A program made the position numbers and the translations under genes. A stretch of 64,000 nt of DNA from Lichenostomus cassidix (lineage: Eukaryota > Chordata > Aves > Passeriformes > Meliphagidae): contig CM039192.1 in the NCBI GenBank assembly GCA_008360975.2, positions 14,323,242 to 14,387,241 on the forward strand, given 5' to 3'. Position 1 is the stretch's first letter, and each line of letters starts with the position of its first letter. This document shows, piece after piece, positions 47,695 through 60,050 of this stretch. The notes under the pieces were generated by a model, which had not been told where the DNA came from, did no database searches, and saw only the letters and a list, made by a program, of their open reading frames with translations.

Positions 47695-50600
47695 TTTCAC
47701 TGACAAACACATTTTTTTATTTTCCTTTTAGGAAAATTAGGACAAGGAAGTGACTCTCCTGTCACTCATCATGACAGCAAAGCACAATTAGATTGAGTGA
47801 AGTTCTTACTGTAACTCATTGGCCATTGTGCATTATGACATATTCTTAATTTTTATGAATTTAAATGGTAGAGCTGTATGATCTTTAAATTCCAAGTGAT
47901 CCTGGGTATGTAAAGCTTTCTGACAGTGAAACAACTTGTAGGTGGGTTATGGAGAAACGTAAGCTTACACTTCTAAAGTTTTTTCTCTCCTTACCTGATT
48001 TACTTCTGGGGCTGACTGCTTCTGTTTGTCTTTCCCAAGTAATACCTGTGCTATGAAATCAGCAACTTGGCAGTTTTAGAGCTGTTCCTGCAGTCTGAAA
48101 AAGAGCAGTGATGCTGAGTAGGGTCTTGTACACTTCATGCTGCTGCAGGAGCCACTGGAAATCTGGAAGTGCTTGCGTGCGGACTCACCGATGAGACTCA
48201 GATGTGTTTTCCAGTGCCGTGTCTCCCATGGTTTGCACTTTTTCCAGCCTATGTCCAAGTTCACAGGATCCAGAGAAAGCCTGAGTATGAGACACCAGTG
48301 CAGCAGGACTTCATTGTGCACAATAACTGTTTGAGAAAAGGGAACGGAGTATCTGAAGCTTGGTTTGATGTGCTCTTTTTGAAAAGAACCTGTGTGAGGC
48401 TTTATTTGCCATATTCCTTTTTAAAAGGTACCTGGACAATTACCTTTTTGGAAACTTGTAATGACACACACTCCACCCTATCCAGTGGTTCTAATGATGT
48501 TTTCTCATGTGCTGCTTTCAAGTAAAAGGGCTAACTCAGTCATTATCTGGAAGCTTTTTATGGAATACTTATTGTTCCTCCAGTGTTAATTGATCATCAC
48601 TTTTACTTTTTTAGTCAATATTTGTCCATGTTCTTATTAGTATGAATTAAATATCCACTAGTTTATATAGTGTCAAGAGTTCTGAAATAAATTAACAGAT
48701 CTTCAGTAGGTTTTTTTAATGGTAATTGAAAGCAGACCATTCACAAAAGAGTTTAAAAAGCTTTGCGTTCATTCTGGAGAGGGCAAGGCTGTGTGTGTCC
48801 AGACTCATTGGTAACTAAAATGTGTAGATGAGATTATATGCACAAAATTTAAACACTACTGAATTGTGCTGCTCTTACAGCTGTCTGCAGATGCTATGAG
48901 TAGATGCAGTGACAAGGGTACTGTTAGGGAATCCTCTTGATAATCTCTAGTATCTTTGCAGCTCTCCATTCCATAAGTTAAGCTTGTAAGCTGTTTTCTT
49001 ATGTCCATTTGGATACTCGTTCCTTCAAGAACTTCTTTCATCCTTTGCGATTGCAAAATTGTATTTGGTTTTTATCTGAGCCTCCAGTGTTGCAGGTGGA
49101 TATGCTGGCTCAGAGCTTGCCTTTTGAGGCCCTCAGAGCAGCAAGTGCACTAAGGCTTCATGTTTTTGTGGTGAGGGCATTGGGACACTGCTGCAGTGTG
49201 CAGGTGCTGCTTTTGTGGTTCCTCTTGTCTGTTAGCATGGGCTGCAGCACAGGAGCAACAGTCTCAGGCACTTGTTCTAAATTTTCATTAACAATCACGT
49301 GAATTGTCCAAATTACTTCAATTGGAACAACTTTTTAATCTTTTTGTGTGTGTCTGCTTTTTTCAGTCTTTTAGCAATTTTCAGGTGGCACATTTGTGAC
49401 ACTGCTCAGTGAGCTGGGCTGGGATCCAGCTTAAACCCAAACTTTATCATTGACCTTTTGCCTTTTTTTTTCTTTCTGGACTATTTTTCATCCAGTGTGG
49501 ATCCCTAATGTGGTTACAAATGTCTGTGAGCAGATTGTGTCAGGGTTGGGAGGATGAGACAGTGGAACTGAGTAGCAGGAGCCAGGGAGGGATGATGCTG
49601 AGTTTACTCAGGACTGTGGCTGAGTGCTGAACCACAGCCTACAGCTATGTCTGTAACGCAGGTGTCACAGCTAATGGCAATTTTAAGCTAGTTAAGCTTA
49701 GGTTTTGCCAGCAGGGTAGTTGTTGCACCATAAACTCCATCAAAGCTTGCAAAACCTGCTTGAGATGTTGGGTTGCTCAGATCACGTGGGAGTTCTGTGC
49801 CTGTGCTGCTCTGCTGCTCTCTGGATACTTGGACAAGCCTGGGGATGGTGTAGCCACATGAATATGTTTACCTGAGCTCAGCTAAAATATTAAGTTTCAC
49901 GTTCTCAGCTGTGTCTCAAGATGAAGTTACAGGATATGAACACTGTCTTGCTGCCAGTGAAGGAAGAGATCTCACTCCAGTGTGTTCCTCACTTGCCCCA
50001 GTTCAGTTGGTTCAGAGTTAATGGAACTCTCAGCAGACAACATCCTGCTGCCTTTGGGGTTTTTGCTGTGTAGAATTTTTGAGGTCCCCAAAAGAATTTT
50101 GGTCAAAACTTAGTCTTTATTTATTGGTAAAGAGTAGTTATTATTATTTCTGCAAAACTGCATGACCCACAGATGTGTACACAACTAATACAAAAATAGT
50201 AAATCTTCTCTTGTTTTCTTGTAAAGAAAGGTAAGAATCGTGGCTATATTTCTAAGTAAGATTTTTTTCCTTAAGGAAGAAATGTTTGCCATGATTCAGA
50301 TTTCTTTCTGTCATTTCCTTCAGTATTCTTCCCAAACGCATTTCTTCAAAAGGTAAAAGTTTCCACCCAAAGGGGGTTTTATGTTAATAATTTGTTGAAA
50401 TGTAGTGTTTTTGAGTAAAATGATTTAATAAATGAATATGAGAGCTCAGAAATGCTTTCTTCCTTTTGCATTAGATCATAGTGTGCCAACAGACTGAAGA
50501 ATTTTTAATAGTTTTATTTCATTTTTTGATTGAAAATGGGGCTTTAGGAAAAACAATTGTGCAAATGTTAATTCTCTCTTTCTCCATCAGTGATTGCTGT

Positions 50601-51370
50601 GTTTTAGGCAAGTACTATGTAGTTTCCTAGAGGAAAAAATGAAAATTCATTTAAAATGTTTATTTTTTCTCTGTCTTGTTACATCCTGGTTACCAAGAGA
50701 TGATTAAATATTTGACCATCCATTAGTGTTGTTCTATAATGTAAAGTGGTACTGTGAACTGGTTATTTCATGGGTAAAATCTTAGTGTTTGCAGGTACAA
50801 GAGAGGGAATCTCATGCATGAGTTGCATGGCAGGGAGGGTTTTGATACTGCAAACATTTCCAGATGGAGGCAGCTCATGTGAATGTATCAACTGCAGTAA
50901 ATACTTGAATGTGGGACATTTAACATTTAGAGCTGTGCAGAGTTGGAGTCACCTGAAGGAAGTCAGTAGTGGAGATTATGTTGAATTTATCATGAGCCTT
51001 GCAAACGTGGATCTGCATTTCAGGAATCCAGCATACACTAGAGAAGGTTCTGAACAGCAGGACCTAGGTTCAAATGGAGATATTTTTACAGTCCCAAACG
51101 GCAGGGACAGTCTCCTGAAGGCAAGTCATTGGTTTTAGACTTTATTAGACCCTTACTTTAATTACCACCTCATTACTTGCTTTGCTTCCACAAAAAGTAT
51201 TCCATACTGTCATTTTCCCTAAGTAACTGGAAATGTGATTGAAAGGGATGTTTAAAGTGAGACTAATTCAAGATTAAATAGTCACAAATTATATTATTGC
51301 TACATGTAAACAAATTACTTGCATATCTGATTTTATTCAGATTACTTTTCAAGTGGTAAATAATGCTTTA

Positions 51371-51600
51371 TCACTTATATAGTGCTCTTACATCTTTAGA
51401 GTGCTTTTCTCACATTAATTAATCATCATTAAACACTCTGAGGTGGGTAGGTTAATACTATTATCCCCATTTTGCAGATGAAGAAATGTAGACTGAGAGG
51501 TTGTGATTTGCTCAAGGCCATATAGAAGAAACAAAATCAGAGCTGGGATTAGATCTGTGTCCCTAGCTTCTAATTTCAGAAGACCAGACAGATTGTGAGC
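51371..51600 (-). repeat. Ancient amniote CORE-SINE (MIR-like) copy, minus strand, in URI1 intron 1
   Basis: Read on the plus strand this is the reverse of the same family. It begins with TATAGTGCTCTTACATCTTT, then CACATTAATTAATCATCATT, then GAGGTGGGTAGGTTAATACT, then ATTATCCCCATTTTGCAGAT, then a GCTCAAGGCCATATAG block, and an AGAGCTGGGATTAGATCTGT block. The block order matches a near-complete MIR/amniote SINE body and tail. It is substantially diverged and old. It lies antisense to URI1. Confidence 0.7.
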
Positions 51601-53379
51601 CACAGTTCTGAAGCAAAATACTCAAGTGTGCATGTAGAACCAGCAGACATTTCCTTGGCCTCTTAGATGCCTAACTTACAGTTTGTTTAAAGGGAAACTT
51701 TGCTTTTGTGCCATGCTGCACATTTCCACCTTCATACCTGTAAGTGTGGAAATGTCTTCTCACGCATTTAGGACCTCTTCCTTAAGCTGATGTGACATTT
51801 TGATTTTCATGATTTTCGTTGAAATTAACTTTCATCTTAAAAACTTGAAAGTTTCTACTGCTCTGGACTCGAACATAACTGCGTGGCTCACATACAGCAG
51901 GTTTAGCATTGGTACCTCAACTGCCTGCAGACGATCCCAGGACCAGCTCTGTTGCTTACGTTTTTTCATGAGCTGAGACATAAATAAGGTTCTGACTTGG
52001 CAGCTTGTCTTGTTGCTGTTCAGAAGAGATGAGAGAGAATTGCCCTCTGTGTGCTAAACCCAGCAACCTTTGCAGAGAAACATTGACGTGCATGCACTCC
52101 ACCTTGGAGAAGTACCTAAATAAAACAGCATAGTCTGGGGATAGAGAGCAGAACTGTTGGTACCACTGCTTTTTTAATCAGAAGCACCACAGAGAATTAC
52201 ATTCAGCTGTTAGTAATGGGACCATGTGCAGAAGCAACAGATAAGAAAAAATAAGGTGCAGGAAAGAAGTGCCCTTGTACGGGAGGGTGAAGAGCTGCTG
52301 GGGTAATGTGGAATAGGTTAGAGACCCATGGCATGTAGTGGTAAGGATCTGCTTTGTGCTACAGCATCCCTCTCACCTGTCCTTATTGCCAAGGAAACGT
52401 TGTTAGGTGATTGTAGAGCCTGGCTGCCAGGTTGGGAGCTCTGGCTTCTCTTCCCAGCCCTGAGCAGAGTTAGTGGTTGTTACTCAGCTTGCAGAAATCA
52501 GAGCAGTGCTTTTTCAAAGTGCAGTACACTTGAATTCATGGAGGAGATTTTGAACTCTTTGGATGCAAGATCATGGAGAAGGTAGAGTATAACAGACTGG
52601 GAAGAGAGAATATCTTGCATACAGAAGGAATTCTGTGTCTGCGGTGAGCTAATGAAGTCCTTGGCTGTCTGATAGGAGTCGCCTGAGGGTGATTTGGAGT
52701 CATTAGCCTGCAATCTGCCCTGGGATCACATTGGCATGGTGGAACTGGGGACACCTGGGATATGATCACAGCTCTAAAGCTGATCCTGCTGCTCTGCTTG
52801 TGACACCTAGAAACGAGAGATTCGCTACAAGCAGCAACACAGGCATCCCTAGAAATAGCTCAAGCACATAGCAGTGAGAGCAGAAGCAGCACATAATCTC
52901 CTGCTGTAACAGTTTGGGTTTAATCCAGAAGGAGTTACACCTTGTGTTACAGGTGTGCAGGGATGGCCTCTCCCTGTGCCAAGGGGCTGCTTGTGGAGCT
53001 CACACGTGTGGCTCTGGTGGGTCAGGGGCTTGAGAAGTACTGCATTTTAACAACTTGCTGTTGGTGGAAAGTAAAGAAACAAGTTATTTGCCTGTTTGCT
53101 TTATTTCAAGACTATGGAATATGTTTTCCAACAGTGGATCCTGTTTTAATAACCAGACCCATGATTAGGTAATGTTAAGTTTGCTGCAAGATTAGTTTAA
53201 TAAATATTTTAGTATGCAGATAAGCCACTGATAACCATGTGCATTCACAAACTCATACATTTTTATGCCTAAAAGGGGAGAATTCAGAGTTTGTTGGTAC
53301 CACTTCACTGTGATGTCTTAAAAGTAAGGCATACTTAGTGGCACTAGTTGTCCAGGTAAATTGAACTCAAGTGAACAAA

Positions 53380-53660
53380 CAAGCAGGTCATTTATTTTAT
53401 TTACCCTAAAAGGGATTTTCATTCTTTAATTGTAACTCTGGATATAAATTACGTGTGGAAGGCAGACTAATGATTTTCCTGTGTTTGATTAAAGGCAAAG
53501 AATCAAAGATTTGTTTTTATATTTATCTATTTGTTTCTTTGCTGTGATAAGACCAGTTGTTATCCAAACAGTGGGACTGACCTAATAAAGGTCATATGCA
53601 TAATTGATCTCCATCTGTTTTTCAATATTTATTCTCTCTATTGTTTTAATAGACTTCAGT
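53380..53660. promoter_or_regulatory. Candidate intronic regulatory element in URI1 intron 1
   Basis: It contains CTTTAATTGTAACTCTGG, AGACTAATGATTTTCCTG, a paired TTTGATTAAAGGCAAAGAAT (TCF/LEF-like CTTTG on the reverse strand) and GGTCATATGCATAATTGATC. It is repeat-free and non-coding. Confidence 0.35.
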
Positions 53661-55954
53661 TCCAGAAGTGCAGCCTGCAATATTTTTAAGGTGGTATATT
53701 TTGGCACTTCTGTAAAAGGTCTCATTTTATGCTGGCCACTGAAATGAAAAGGTTTGTTGTTGGTTCCACCCTTTGGTATCCCTTCAAGAGAGATTATATC
53801 AAAGAAGAAGAATTAAATTAAAATTGATTGGTGTTATTGATTTTTCTCCCTTTTTTTTAAAGGGGGATAAAGGGTGATGGAAACAGCATGTGCTCCTATG
53901 TTTTTTTACTGATAGACTATTTTAAAAATACATAAAAAGCATATGTGCCCAATTTACATATTTACTAATTAAAAAAGCTTCCTGGAAACATTAAGTAGAC
54001 TATCTTCTGTAACCTTTAACATTGTGGCTAATGGATATAGCCTGGAAATTTTCATAGAAGGTCCTCTAAATAATGTAAATGATTATGAATATGTAACTAG
54101 TTAATATGCAGCTACGAAAGGATTATCATGTAGAGGTTAATGAACATGCTGCTCTTATGGTTTGCAGGGCTTTTCTTTTTGTGCTTTCAGCTCACTTCAT
54201 GCATGGAAAGTCATGTATTGGGAATGGAAAGCTTCCTGTCTTTTCCATCTTCATCTGTAATGGGGCAATTAAATTGAAACTTTCTTAAAGGATTTCATAA
54301 ACATTTTTGGTATGCTAAATTGTGTTGTGTACTTCACAATCACTGCCAAATGTGAAAGGATGAAGGATGTGGGTAGAATAGGCACAGACTCCTGGACTTA
54401 TTAGTGGTGGGCTCCAGTGTGCCTTAGCTTTGTTATTAGACAATTTATGCCTTCTGCAGGAACTTTACTCTTAAAATGGGCTTAATATTACTAGTATGAA
54501 TTAGATTTCTGGGTTGATGTCCTGTACAAGTCTGTGTATTTACTCTCAAGCTTAAAAATAGTTAGCTTGCACATTAAGGAAGATATTTGCCAGGCATTTG
54601 ATTTGTGGGTGTTTAAAGCAAATGATAAATTTAAACTTGGCTTACGTGGGATGAGCTACCTGGCTGACTTTCCTAATGGATTATGAAATAACGTAACCAC
54701 AAATGTAAAGCTGATCCTTTTCATTTAAGAACTTTACTCTGTTTAAAGAATTATTAGCTCACAAAGTAGTCCCATTTTTTTTACTCCTACATGAGTAGAA
54801 AGTGCAGGGTCTGAGATCTGTTGTGCAATAGCTGCACATATGCTAACTGAAAAAAAAATTGTCTTTCATTCTGTTGTTTGGGAAAAAAAAAAGAGAATTA
54901 TCTGCTCCAGTGATTTCAGTGGTACTTGAATGTATGTTATTGTTTTCTCTGCAAATTTTCTCATTAATTGCTTTCAAATGTTAGCATTATTTTGGCTATA
55001 GGAAAAACGAAATTTATAAAAAAAAATCTAGAAAATGCTTATATTGAGAAGCTGTCTAGACATATTTAAGTGCCTCATGGCTTCATTGCATTTCATATAA
55101 TTGAATGAAATTGTTTGTGTTGTATTTTTGGTAACCATTATTCAGAGATCAGAAATGTTTTGAAAGACAAAATCTCCACGTAGTTGTGGCAGAGAAGGTC
55201 ACAGGTTTCAGCATCCTGCCTGTTTGCTAAATACATAGTCTAAAAAAACACAGTTAAAAAAGAAAAAAGTATTTAATTTTAACAGTGTGCTTTATTTTGT
55301 AAATTCTTTTGTATCTCTTGGGAAAGCCTGTGGCATAAGCAAGTAAGTGAAATATTTATATTAAAACTTACCTTTTTTGACACCCAGAAAGATCAGAAGA
55401 GATGCCAGCAGCCCATCAAGGTGTCAAATATCCACATATTTACACAGCACAAAGTTAATTTGTGCTTTTTCAAGTTAAAATGGCCAGTGGAAACATTTGT
55501 TGATGCACTGATAGTGGAAAAATGGTTTTGGTGCTGTGAGGTTCATTTGTTTTGGTTTTTAATGACTGAGTATCGGAGTTACATTGATGTCTTGTTATAA
55601 TTTATGTTGTTTTCTTATTCTGCAAACATATAACACTGAAAATAGATCGGCAGATTGCACAAACTGCTACTTATCTCCGATCGTGTGTCACCTAATAGTT
55701 ATGGAGCAGGTATTGGACCAAAATAAGAAGTGAAAAGCTGTACATTTTTTCTGTGGTTATCACTCTGCATTAGCCTGTGATAAAGTGTGCTGCTTAAGAA
55801 CGACCATTCACATGCCTTTGCCCTGACAAATAAAAATGTATATAGAGACAGCACCAAATCTGTAAAGCTACTGTTCTAGTTTCTGATGCATTGACATTGC
55901 AGCTGTGTGCTTAGCCTTGTTTTTTTCATGAGTAGTTATCTGTTTTTATGACAG

Positions 55955-55989
55955 GTGGTCACTGGCTGCCAAGAAAAAATCCAGCACTG
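55955..55989 (+). CDS. URI1: URI1 coding exon 2
   Basis: This is a 35-base exon flanked by an acceptor (a T-rich tract ending ATGACAG) and a consensus donor (GTAAGT). It reads VVTGCQEKIQH plus the first two bases of a tryptophan codon that is completed by exon 3 (intron phase 2). Human URI1 has the near-identical VVTNCQERIQHW at this point, which is what identifies such a short exon. It continues the first helix of the alpha-prefoldin domain, which pairs with the second helix as a coiled coil. It lies 11.16 kb downstream of exon 1, and no other exon matching the family was seen between them. The exon is too short to stand out in a long-ORF search. Confidence 0.9.
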
Positions 55990-58900
55990 GTAAGTAAAAA
56001 AAGTCTACATGTCTAAAATACTGATGAGTAACCTAGTTGTGTTTTAGTAAACTATTGCTGTTTATTCTGGTGAGAGTTAAATCCTGCCAGCATGTTTTGA
56101 GGATTATAGTTAGTGATAGCTCAGAATTGTTGCAATGTACTCTCCTTAAAATATACTTATTTCTCACTGATTTAATTAAATCACAAATACAGTGAGCCTT
56201 AGTGTTTATACTTCTGCCTTAAAAACCTATCTCATCTGTCATTTTTGCCCAAGTAGCATTGTTGGATGAATGCTTAAAATTTGCCTGAATGGTGAAAAGA
56301 TGCTCCCAGGGTAGAATTATGGTTGTTTTCTAACTATGGAGCAAGTAGGGAAAGGCCACTTGTCCCCCTCCATGTGCTGAAACAATGTGGAAAGTAATGT
56401 TTCCCTGTTTTTCCCCCCCCAGTAAACTACGTGCTAAAGCTTAGTTTTTAATACTTAAAATAAATGGTTTGTTACATAAAAAAATTATCTCTGGGCATTT
56501 TTTTCTCTGTTGGCAATCTATGGTTAATAGAAAACATACCTAGTAAATAATAGTTTTGTATGGCATCTGAGGAAAATGTACATTTAATGGTGAATGAAAT
56601 CTTATATTATGAGTTACCGTGAGATATAACAGTTGATCTTACAGATATCAAATTACGATATATCCATGCTGTGTTTACCGTGATTTTACTGAGGGAACAA
56701 CAGGAGCTGTCTTGATTATTGTCTGCAGGGTTATTGCAGAATCACAGCAACTGCCCCTTTAGTGGTGAGATTAAACCTTTGGTTATACACCATCAAGCAT
56801 ATAATATTTTAAATTTATTTTAAGAGGCTTTTTCTTCATGCCTGAAAGATCTCCAAGCAAATAATTTATATTTAGTGTGTATCAAATGTTTTTAGTTTAA
56901 ATGCACATAGGCTGCAAGCGCTGGATAAGAGGAAAAAAATCAAGGCAATCTATACACATCATCATATTAAATTCTGACTATTGGCTCGCAAAAATAATCT
57001 AAAACTAATATGTTTCATTTATGTTTAAAATTCAGAGGCTGCATTAATTTTCAATAAGGGAAATATTGAAGTGCCTACTGGTGCTGCTGTGGTGAAGGCA
57101 GGCAGAATATCTCCAGCTCATGCACTTTCTCAGGAGCTTTGCAGTGCCTATACCTCTTGGCTCCCATGTGAAATTCTGCATGCGCATTCTTTCCTGAAGA
57201 GACAGTATTTTTCAGAAATAAACTATTTGGCCATAAAATTTGAACAGATTTTTAAAAGTTTGGAAAATTGTGACAATTATTTCCCTTTTTATGGTGGCTG
57301 AGGTTTGTGGAGTGGACTGGGAGTGTTGGCTGTGGAAGGAGGAGTTGTTCCTGTGTTTGCTTTTCATGCAAGCTGTGGCCATGACCCCATGAACTTGGGG
57401 GTTTTGGGCACAGAACCTCCAAAGACAAAACTAGCTTAGTGATACCTTTTATATAGAAAAGCAGTTTGTACAGCATCCATACAATCTTTATTAAAAAAAA
57501 ATTAAAATTTAGTACACTTATTTAGATCTTGATTGTGCAAGAGATGAGTGCTCTTGTTTCAGCTGAGTAATTTGTTCATATAAGACCTTTTAAGTAGTCA
57601 GTGACACAGAAGAATGTTAAATAGAATTGGGTGAATAACAATAGGGTTTTAAAATGCTCAGCTTCAATATATTTCCATTAAATTATTTTCTTTTTCATTT
57701 TTCAGTGCTCTTTTTGAAGTACATTTCTAAAGCCATGAATCCAATAATGGGTTGGGTATGGGATAAATAGCTAGACATGCATTTCCCCTTCTGGGGAATA
57801 TGTTCCTAGCTGGAGTCCCAGTATTCTTGCTCCCTGTTCACTCTGGTTCTTCATTGTCTGTCATGACAGACTGTAGCTTTGGCACACCCCAGAGCTCATG
57901 AAACCATCGCTATATGAGAAGAGAGGGGTCAGCTTCTTTCCTTGAGTAATGCTGTTTCAGGCCAATTATTTAAAAATATTAATTTAAATTTTCTTTATCT
58001 CGATGGCCCAGTTCAGGATATGCCGTGGTGGAGGATTGCTCAGCAAAGGGCAGCAGTCCCAGTTCAAAAAGCAGGATGCTTTGCTTCTGAAGTAGCACAG
58101 CTTTTATGGCAAGTGATTTCTCCTGGACCCCGATCAGATTAGTCAGTAACATGCTGCGGTCAGACCTTAAAGACAGTGTCTTCTTTTCAGGTTAATGAAG
58201 AATTGTTGAGTGACTTTCAGCCATGAAATGGTGGAAATGTTTAATCCTGCTGTGAGTGGGGGATTTTCATGCCAGGCTCTTCCCATGGAGAGTCCTCTCA
58301 TCATTTGAGACATGGGCCAGGCCTTTGGCTTGGGGTTTGTGTTTGTTTTTCAGTGACTGCCTGGAGTCCATTTCTCAAATCCAGATCTCTCCGAGGCAAA
58401 GGCTGGGTTCTGTAAATAGCATTAAGTAATTGATTGTTATTGTTGACACCGAGTTTTCATTATATTCCTTCCTCCCCCAAAACATCTCAGTGCATTTTGT
58501 GAAGATTCATGAGTTTGTCCTTCCTCTTTGAAGGAAGTGAATTATGTTTTCTCTCTGATGTGGGCAATGGACAGAAAGACTTGCCTGAAATGTCTGGGAG
58601 AAATCTGCTGTCAGAGCAAAGCAGCAGCATCTTTTGTAAATCAGTTATGTGGAATATGGTTTTAATGTCCAAATGGCATGGAAACCTAAATTCTTTTTTT
58701 CAGGATGAGTTCAGTAACCTAAAATAGGTATAAAGTAGTGTGGTTGCACCTGAGTTCAGCTGTGAAGCAAACGAGTCAAAACATAAGAGTATCAGATAAT
58801 TCTTCATAACGAATGCTGAAAAAGATTTCACTCTGCTTATGAATCTAAGAAAATCAATGGTAATATTTTGAGAGTTGTGTTATCAATTGTGACATTCATT

Positions 58901-59971
58901 TTTCAGCACATTTATAGATTGCTTTCCAGAATCATCCTCAGAAAACCTGTAATTTGCATCTTGGGTCAGCGTTGTTAAGTGTGCTGCTCCATGCTTTCAG
59001 TTGCCTTTTATTGCAGAATTTACTACCATATATATGTTTACTGTTTTGAAGTACAAGTAAACAATATCATCAAACCTGACATTTATATGCCAGTTACTTC
59101 ATGCAGGAACTGATTTCTGACCATCTTCAGAATGGCAGTGGTCCATTAAAAGACTTTTCCCAGGCAAATTTAAGTATTTAAGAATGTCTTTACAAAAAAG
59201 GCTTTTTTAGAGGGAGCGTAGTTGCTTGTTTTGCACACAAAGGAGAATCTCTTCAGCCACTGAATTGCTATTTCTTGCAAAGTCCTGTGAAATGCCAGGT
59301 GTCTGCCATGGGAATTCCTTGTCCCAGTTCACCAAACCATTTCTCTCCAGGGTAGCAACATGTAGCATGAGCCTTATTTACATTTTGGGTAGAGAGGTAT
59401 CAGAAGGGATGCTCCTCACCTGTATTGTCCCTCCTCAGGGCTTGAAGGTATGACAGAATCCTGGTGGTTGAGCCATCTTTCAGGAGTGTTGACTCTTGGT
59501 AGGAACATAGAGGTTCATGGGAAAACCAGAATGAACTAAAGTTTTGTCCATTTATGTCAGCTCAAACCAAGGTCGTAAGTTCTTTATTACAAGTGATAAT
59601 TTGAAGAATTTGCCTCTTAAAAAGCATAAACTGAATTTTCAGTTCTTTTTCTAAATAATGGTGTTATAACTTGAAAATGGAGTGAGATACTCCTAATCCT
59701 ATTGGAAGAACTGCACCATCAAAATTTCTACTTCAGAACGAGACAAGCACAATCTCAAATAATCATGTGCCTATCTTAATACGTATTATTAGAAAATAAT
59801 CTAGCTATTATGTTTGTCATCCCATGTCTTTTATAAATGAGTTATTAATCTATCAAGTGTGTTTGAGTAAAATAGTTAATTTTTCTGTATTTTTGGTGTG
59901 TTTTTGATTTACTAGCAGAAAAACATTAACTCTTTAGCTGTAAAACTGAATCAACTTGACTTTGTCAACAG
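55990..59971 (+). other. URI1: URI1 intron 2 (4.0 kb)
   Basis: A GTAAGT to CAACAG intron of unique AT-rich sequence. I see no recognisable repeat family, RNA gene or coding segment in it. Confidence 0.85.
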
Positions 59972-60050
59972 GAAGAAGGTGGAGAGTGATTATGAGGCTC
60001 TTCAGGAACGACTGCAAACATTGCCTGACAAGTTGTCCTACGATATCATG
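59972..60050 (+). CDS. URI1: URI1 coding exon 3
   Basis: This 79-base exon begins with the G that completes the split tryptophan codon. It then encodes KKVESDYEALQERL followed by QTLPDKLSYDIM. It is bounded by an acceptor ending TCAACAG and a donor GTATGT (phase 0). The LPDKLSY segment is the URI1 signature at the end of helix 1, just before the beta hairpins of the prefoldin fold. I recall human URI1 as KKVDNDYNALRERLSTLPDKLSY, so most differences are conservative. The exon follows a 3.98-kb intron. There is no frameshift or stop and the splice sites are sound, so this is the working gene and not a retrocopy. Confidence 0.93.

Larger units (their letters stand above)
44796..55954 (+). other. 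URI1: URI1 intron 1 (11.2 kb)
   Basis: This is the first intron, GT (GTAAAG) to AG. Its first 350 bases lie inside the promoter CpG island and hold an E-box, a full CRE palindrome and GGGGCC-like runs. The rest is AT-rich unique sequence. It contains a T-rich tract (47659-47694), an ancient minus-strand SINE (51371-51600) and a TAAT-rich candidate regulatory stretch (53380-53660). Short ORFs within it, such as 48169-48525 and 50770-51138, show no family resemblance that I recognise and no convincing splice context. Confidence 0.85.

Noticed and set aside
48169..48525. 118-codon ORF in URI1 intron 1 (also 50770-51138, 122 codons)
   Set aside because: No family resemblance, and both lie inside a well-supported intron without convincing splice signals.
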